Below, one piece after another: positions 62,528 through 64,000 of a DNA stretch of 64,000 bases (position 1 is its first letter; every line of letters starts with the position of its first letter). Both the position numbers and the translations under genes were made by a program. Under the pieces are notes generated by a model, which saw nothing but the letters and a program-made list of their open reading frames with translations, did not search any database and had not been told where the DNA came from. The stretch comes from Flavimaribacter sp039888615 (GTDB lineage: Bacteria > Pseudomonadota > Alphaproteobacteria > Rhizobiales > Rhizobiaceae), in the NCBI GenBank assembly GCA_039888615.1, contig JBDQQS010000002.1. One strand, written 5' to 3'.

Positions 62528-63244
62528 ATGCTTGTCGCGAATATTGCTACATATCCCGCTCGCGAAAGGAACCGGCGCGAGGCATTTCTATCCATCGCGA
62601 AACAGGTGGACGTCCTGAATGTTACGCTTAACGAGTATTCAAAAGTACCGCGCGATCTTCGAAGAATCGAAAATGCAAATTTTTATTTTCCTGAAGAGAA
62701 CCTTAAGGATGTCGGAAAATTCAGTTTCAACGTAGGCCCCGAGGACGATGTTTTTTTGTGTGACGACGACATTATTTACCCTGACGACTACGTCTCTTGG
62801 TTGACTCGCAAACGAGTTGAATTGGGATCTGACGACATCGTTCTCGGGGTCCACGGCGTGACATATTCTGATTATTACGATGGACGAAAGCGTAGCGGAC
62901 GGCTGGTATATGAATTTAACAAATCCTTGTCAGAAGGACAGTTTATGAACCAGTTGGGGACCGGCACAGTTCATCTAAAGGGAAAGCACCTTCCCCAAAT
63001 TGAGGTGATGAAGGGGTCGAGCGGCTTTGTAGATATTAGATTTGCGAGGGTGCTATACGAGCATGGAATTCCACTATTTTGCATTGCGCGAGATGCCGGT
63101 TGGCTAGTCGAAATCGAGAACGACGTTTCTCTATATCTGTCGGTCACGTCTAATCTCCCAATGAATGCCTTACGAGAAGTGCAGACTTTTGGTGGTTTAA
63201 GCAAATTACCGTTAATCGATAGCCCGTTATCGATGGGATATTAG
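62528..63244 (+). CDS. Glycosyltransferase-like protein (GT-A type)
   Basis: 238 residues. The N terminus MLVANIATYPARERNRREAFLSI resembles GT2 nucleotide-binding strands, and VFLCDDDIIYPDDYVSWL has the acidic DxD motif. GTGTVHLKGKHLPQ and GSSGFVDIRFARVLYEHGIPLFCI recall glycosyltransferases that act on capsule or O-antigen chains. No membrane helix. AT-rich, and cotranscribed with the preceding GT gene. Confidence 0.75.
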   Translation: MLVANIATYPARERNRREAFLSIAKQVDVLNVTLNEYSKVPRDLRRIENANFYFPEENLKDVGKFSFNVGPEDDVFLCDDDIIYPDDYVSWLTRKRVELGSDDIVLGVHGVTYSDYYDGRKRSGRLVYEFNKSLSEGQFMNQLGTGTVHLKGKHLPQIEVMKGSSGFVDIRFARVLYEHGIPLFCIARDAGWLVEIENDVSLYLSVTSNLPMNALREVQTFGGLSKLPLIDSPLSMGY

Positions 63245-63345
63245 ACGAAACAATTTGAATTTGATAATTTCTGAACTATTTCGCCGGAGAGCAGGGTGTA
63301 CAAACACGGTATTCGCCTGACAGTCGCTGCCTGAGGGCGGCTTGA

Positions 63346-63590
63346 TCAGGCTGCCTTTTCAGAGTTCATTTTCTCCTCCCTTTTGTCCCGTTGCAATCCT
63401 GGTTTCAGCCCAGCCTTGAAGACCTTTTCTGGTATCCTGCCTTTCATGCCTCGGCCCTGGTGCGGGCGCCTGGTATTGTAGGTGACGAGGAAGGCGTCGA
63501 GGTCCTTCTGCATCTGCGCGACGGACTCATAGAAGGTCTTGCGTCCCTCGATCCTGAAGTGCTCGTCGAGCAGCGTCCGGTGCAGCGGTA
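63346..63590 (-). pseudogene. IS481-family transposase, C-terminal fragment
   Basis: Translated on the minus strand it reads LHRTLLDEHFRIEGRKTFYE, then DLDAFLVTYNTRRPHQGRG and the end of an IS481 integrase core. The catalytic Asp residues upstream are missing: homology stops at about 63590, where the IS3 sequence begins. Confidence 0.8.
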
Positions 63591-63877
63591 ATCATCCCTA
63601 AAAACCATCGGGTTGAAAATTGGACTTCTCCATCGTTTGATGAACACGGAGAAGGACATGAAGAAATCGAGATTTACGGAAGCCCAGATACTGGCGATCC
63701 TGAAGCAGGGCGAGAATGGCGTTCCGGTTGCTGAGCTTTGCCGGGAGCACGGGATCAGCAACGCGACGTTCTACAATTGGCGATCCAAATATGGCGGCAT
63801 GGATGCCTCGCTGATGGGCGAGATGAAAGCCTTGGCCGAAGAGAACCGGCGCCTGAAAAAGATGTACGCCGAAATGG
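63591..63877 (+). mobile_element. IS3-family element, left part only
   Basis: It starts within or behind the IS481 remnant and breaks off at 63877 inside orfA, where unrelated sequence (GTAGTGTCAAATATC) begins. No orfB is in the window. Confidence 0.65.
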
Positions 63878-63882
63878 GGTAG
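63640..63882 (+). CDS. IS3-family transposase orfA, truncated
   Basis: 80 residues from ATG 63640 (or 63658). Helix-turn-helix MKKSRFTEAQILAILKQGENGVPVAELCREHGISNATFYNWRSKYGGMD and a leucine-zipper-like EMKALAEENRRLKKMYAEM are typical of IS407/IS511 orfA. The normal continuation is replaced after AEM by Gly and a stop, so the element was cut by another event. Confidence 0.85.
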   Translation: MNTEKDMKKSRFTEAQILAILKQGENGVPVAELCREHGISNATFYNWRSKYGGMDASLMGEMKALAEENRRLKKMYAEMG

Positions 63883-64000
63883 TGTCAAATATCTTTCGCA
63901 CTTTTGGATTTGGCTGGTGATCTGAACCTCTCAAGCGGTCAATCTTTGTTTTTCCAATAGTGTCGTGTCCAGATAGCGTCTGGTCGACCATTTGGTCCCG
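63878..64000. other. Unassigned end of window, possible end of another insertion sequence
   Basis: The sequence after the orfA break begins GTAGTGTCAAATATC. A minus-strand frame runs to the window end (RGSDHQPNPKVRKIFDT at its C terminus) but I cannot match it to a transposase. Confidence 0.35.

Overview
The window comes from a GC-rich alphaproteobacterium, most likely of the order Hyphomicrobiales (Rhizobiales). The grounds are a complete PhyR-NepR-EcfG general stress response (GSR) locus, a B12-dependent class II ribonucleotide reductase, a Mur/Fur-type regulator beside a SitABCD-type metal transporter, RIME-like intergenic palindromes and the order rlmB - tRNA-Tyr - tRNA-Gly - tuf - tRNA-Trp. 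The genus cannot be fixed from the sequence alone.

Layout. 1-11 kb is housekeeping: the end of a carbonic anhydrase, a 35-bp tandem-repeat intergenic region, cysK, a secreted protein, nrdJ with paired NrdR boxes, a haloalkane-dehalogenase-like hydrolase, a frameshifted methyltransferase, gpt, a universal stress protein and a CinA-like protein. 12-27.6 kb is a GSR stronghold: dps, a PRC-barrel protein, an AI-2E transporter, a holin-X/DUF3618 operon, a 24-residue membrane peptide, an EEP phosphatase, DUF2254, a lipid kinase, a Crp-type regulator, ecfG, nepR, phyR, a degenerate HWE kinase, csbD, two one-helix membrane proteins and mgtC. I count twelve exact GGAAC-N16-[C/G]GTT promoters here plus two looser ones, so one sigma factor appears to drive most of the region, including its own operon.

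27.6-45.7 kb is mixed metabolism: HdeD, a decayed TetR gene, tRNA-Leu, a CobW GTPase behind a Zur-like palindrome, ilvA, an MFS carrier, a hydrolase, a divergent Lrp/alanine dehydrogenase pair, a tightly overlapped cysK-alaX-sseA-GNAT operon, a cyclopropane fatty acid synthase, an orphan anti-sigma factor, tRNA-Cys, tRNA-Asn and an FAD monooxygenase. 45.7-49.9 kb is a four-gene metal ABC transporter with a divergent Fur-family regulator. 50-54 kb holds a carrier-protein/thioesterase didomain protein with an apparent cysteine nucleophile, a family-2 glycosyltransferase, a probable orphan CdiI-type immunity protein and rlmB.

From 54.1 kb the conserved block tRNA-Tyr, tRNA-Gly, tuf, tRNA-Trp carries scars: an anti-sigma fragment before tuf and a duplicated tuf tail behind it. 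Immediately after tRNA-Trp, where secE-nusG normally follow, the sequence changes to an AT-richer island running off the window. It holds a sulfotransferase-like gene, an IS5-family element split by an IS110-family element, two glycosyltransferase-like genes, an IS481 remnant and a broken IS3 element. This looks like a surface-glycan island being assembled and eroded by insertion sequences.
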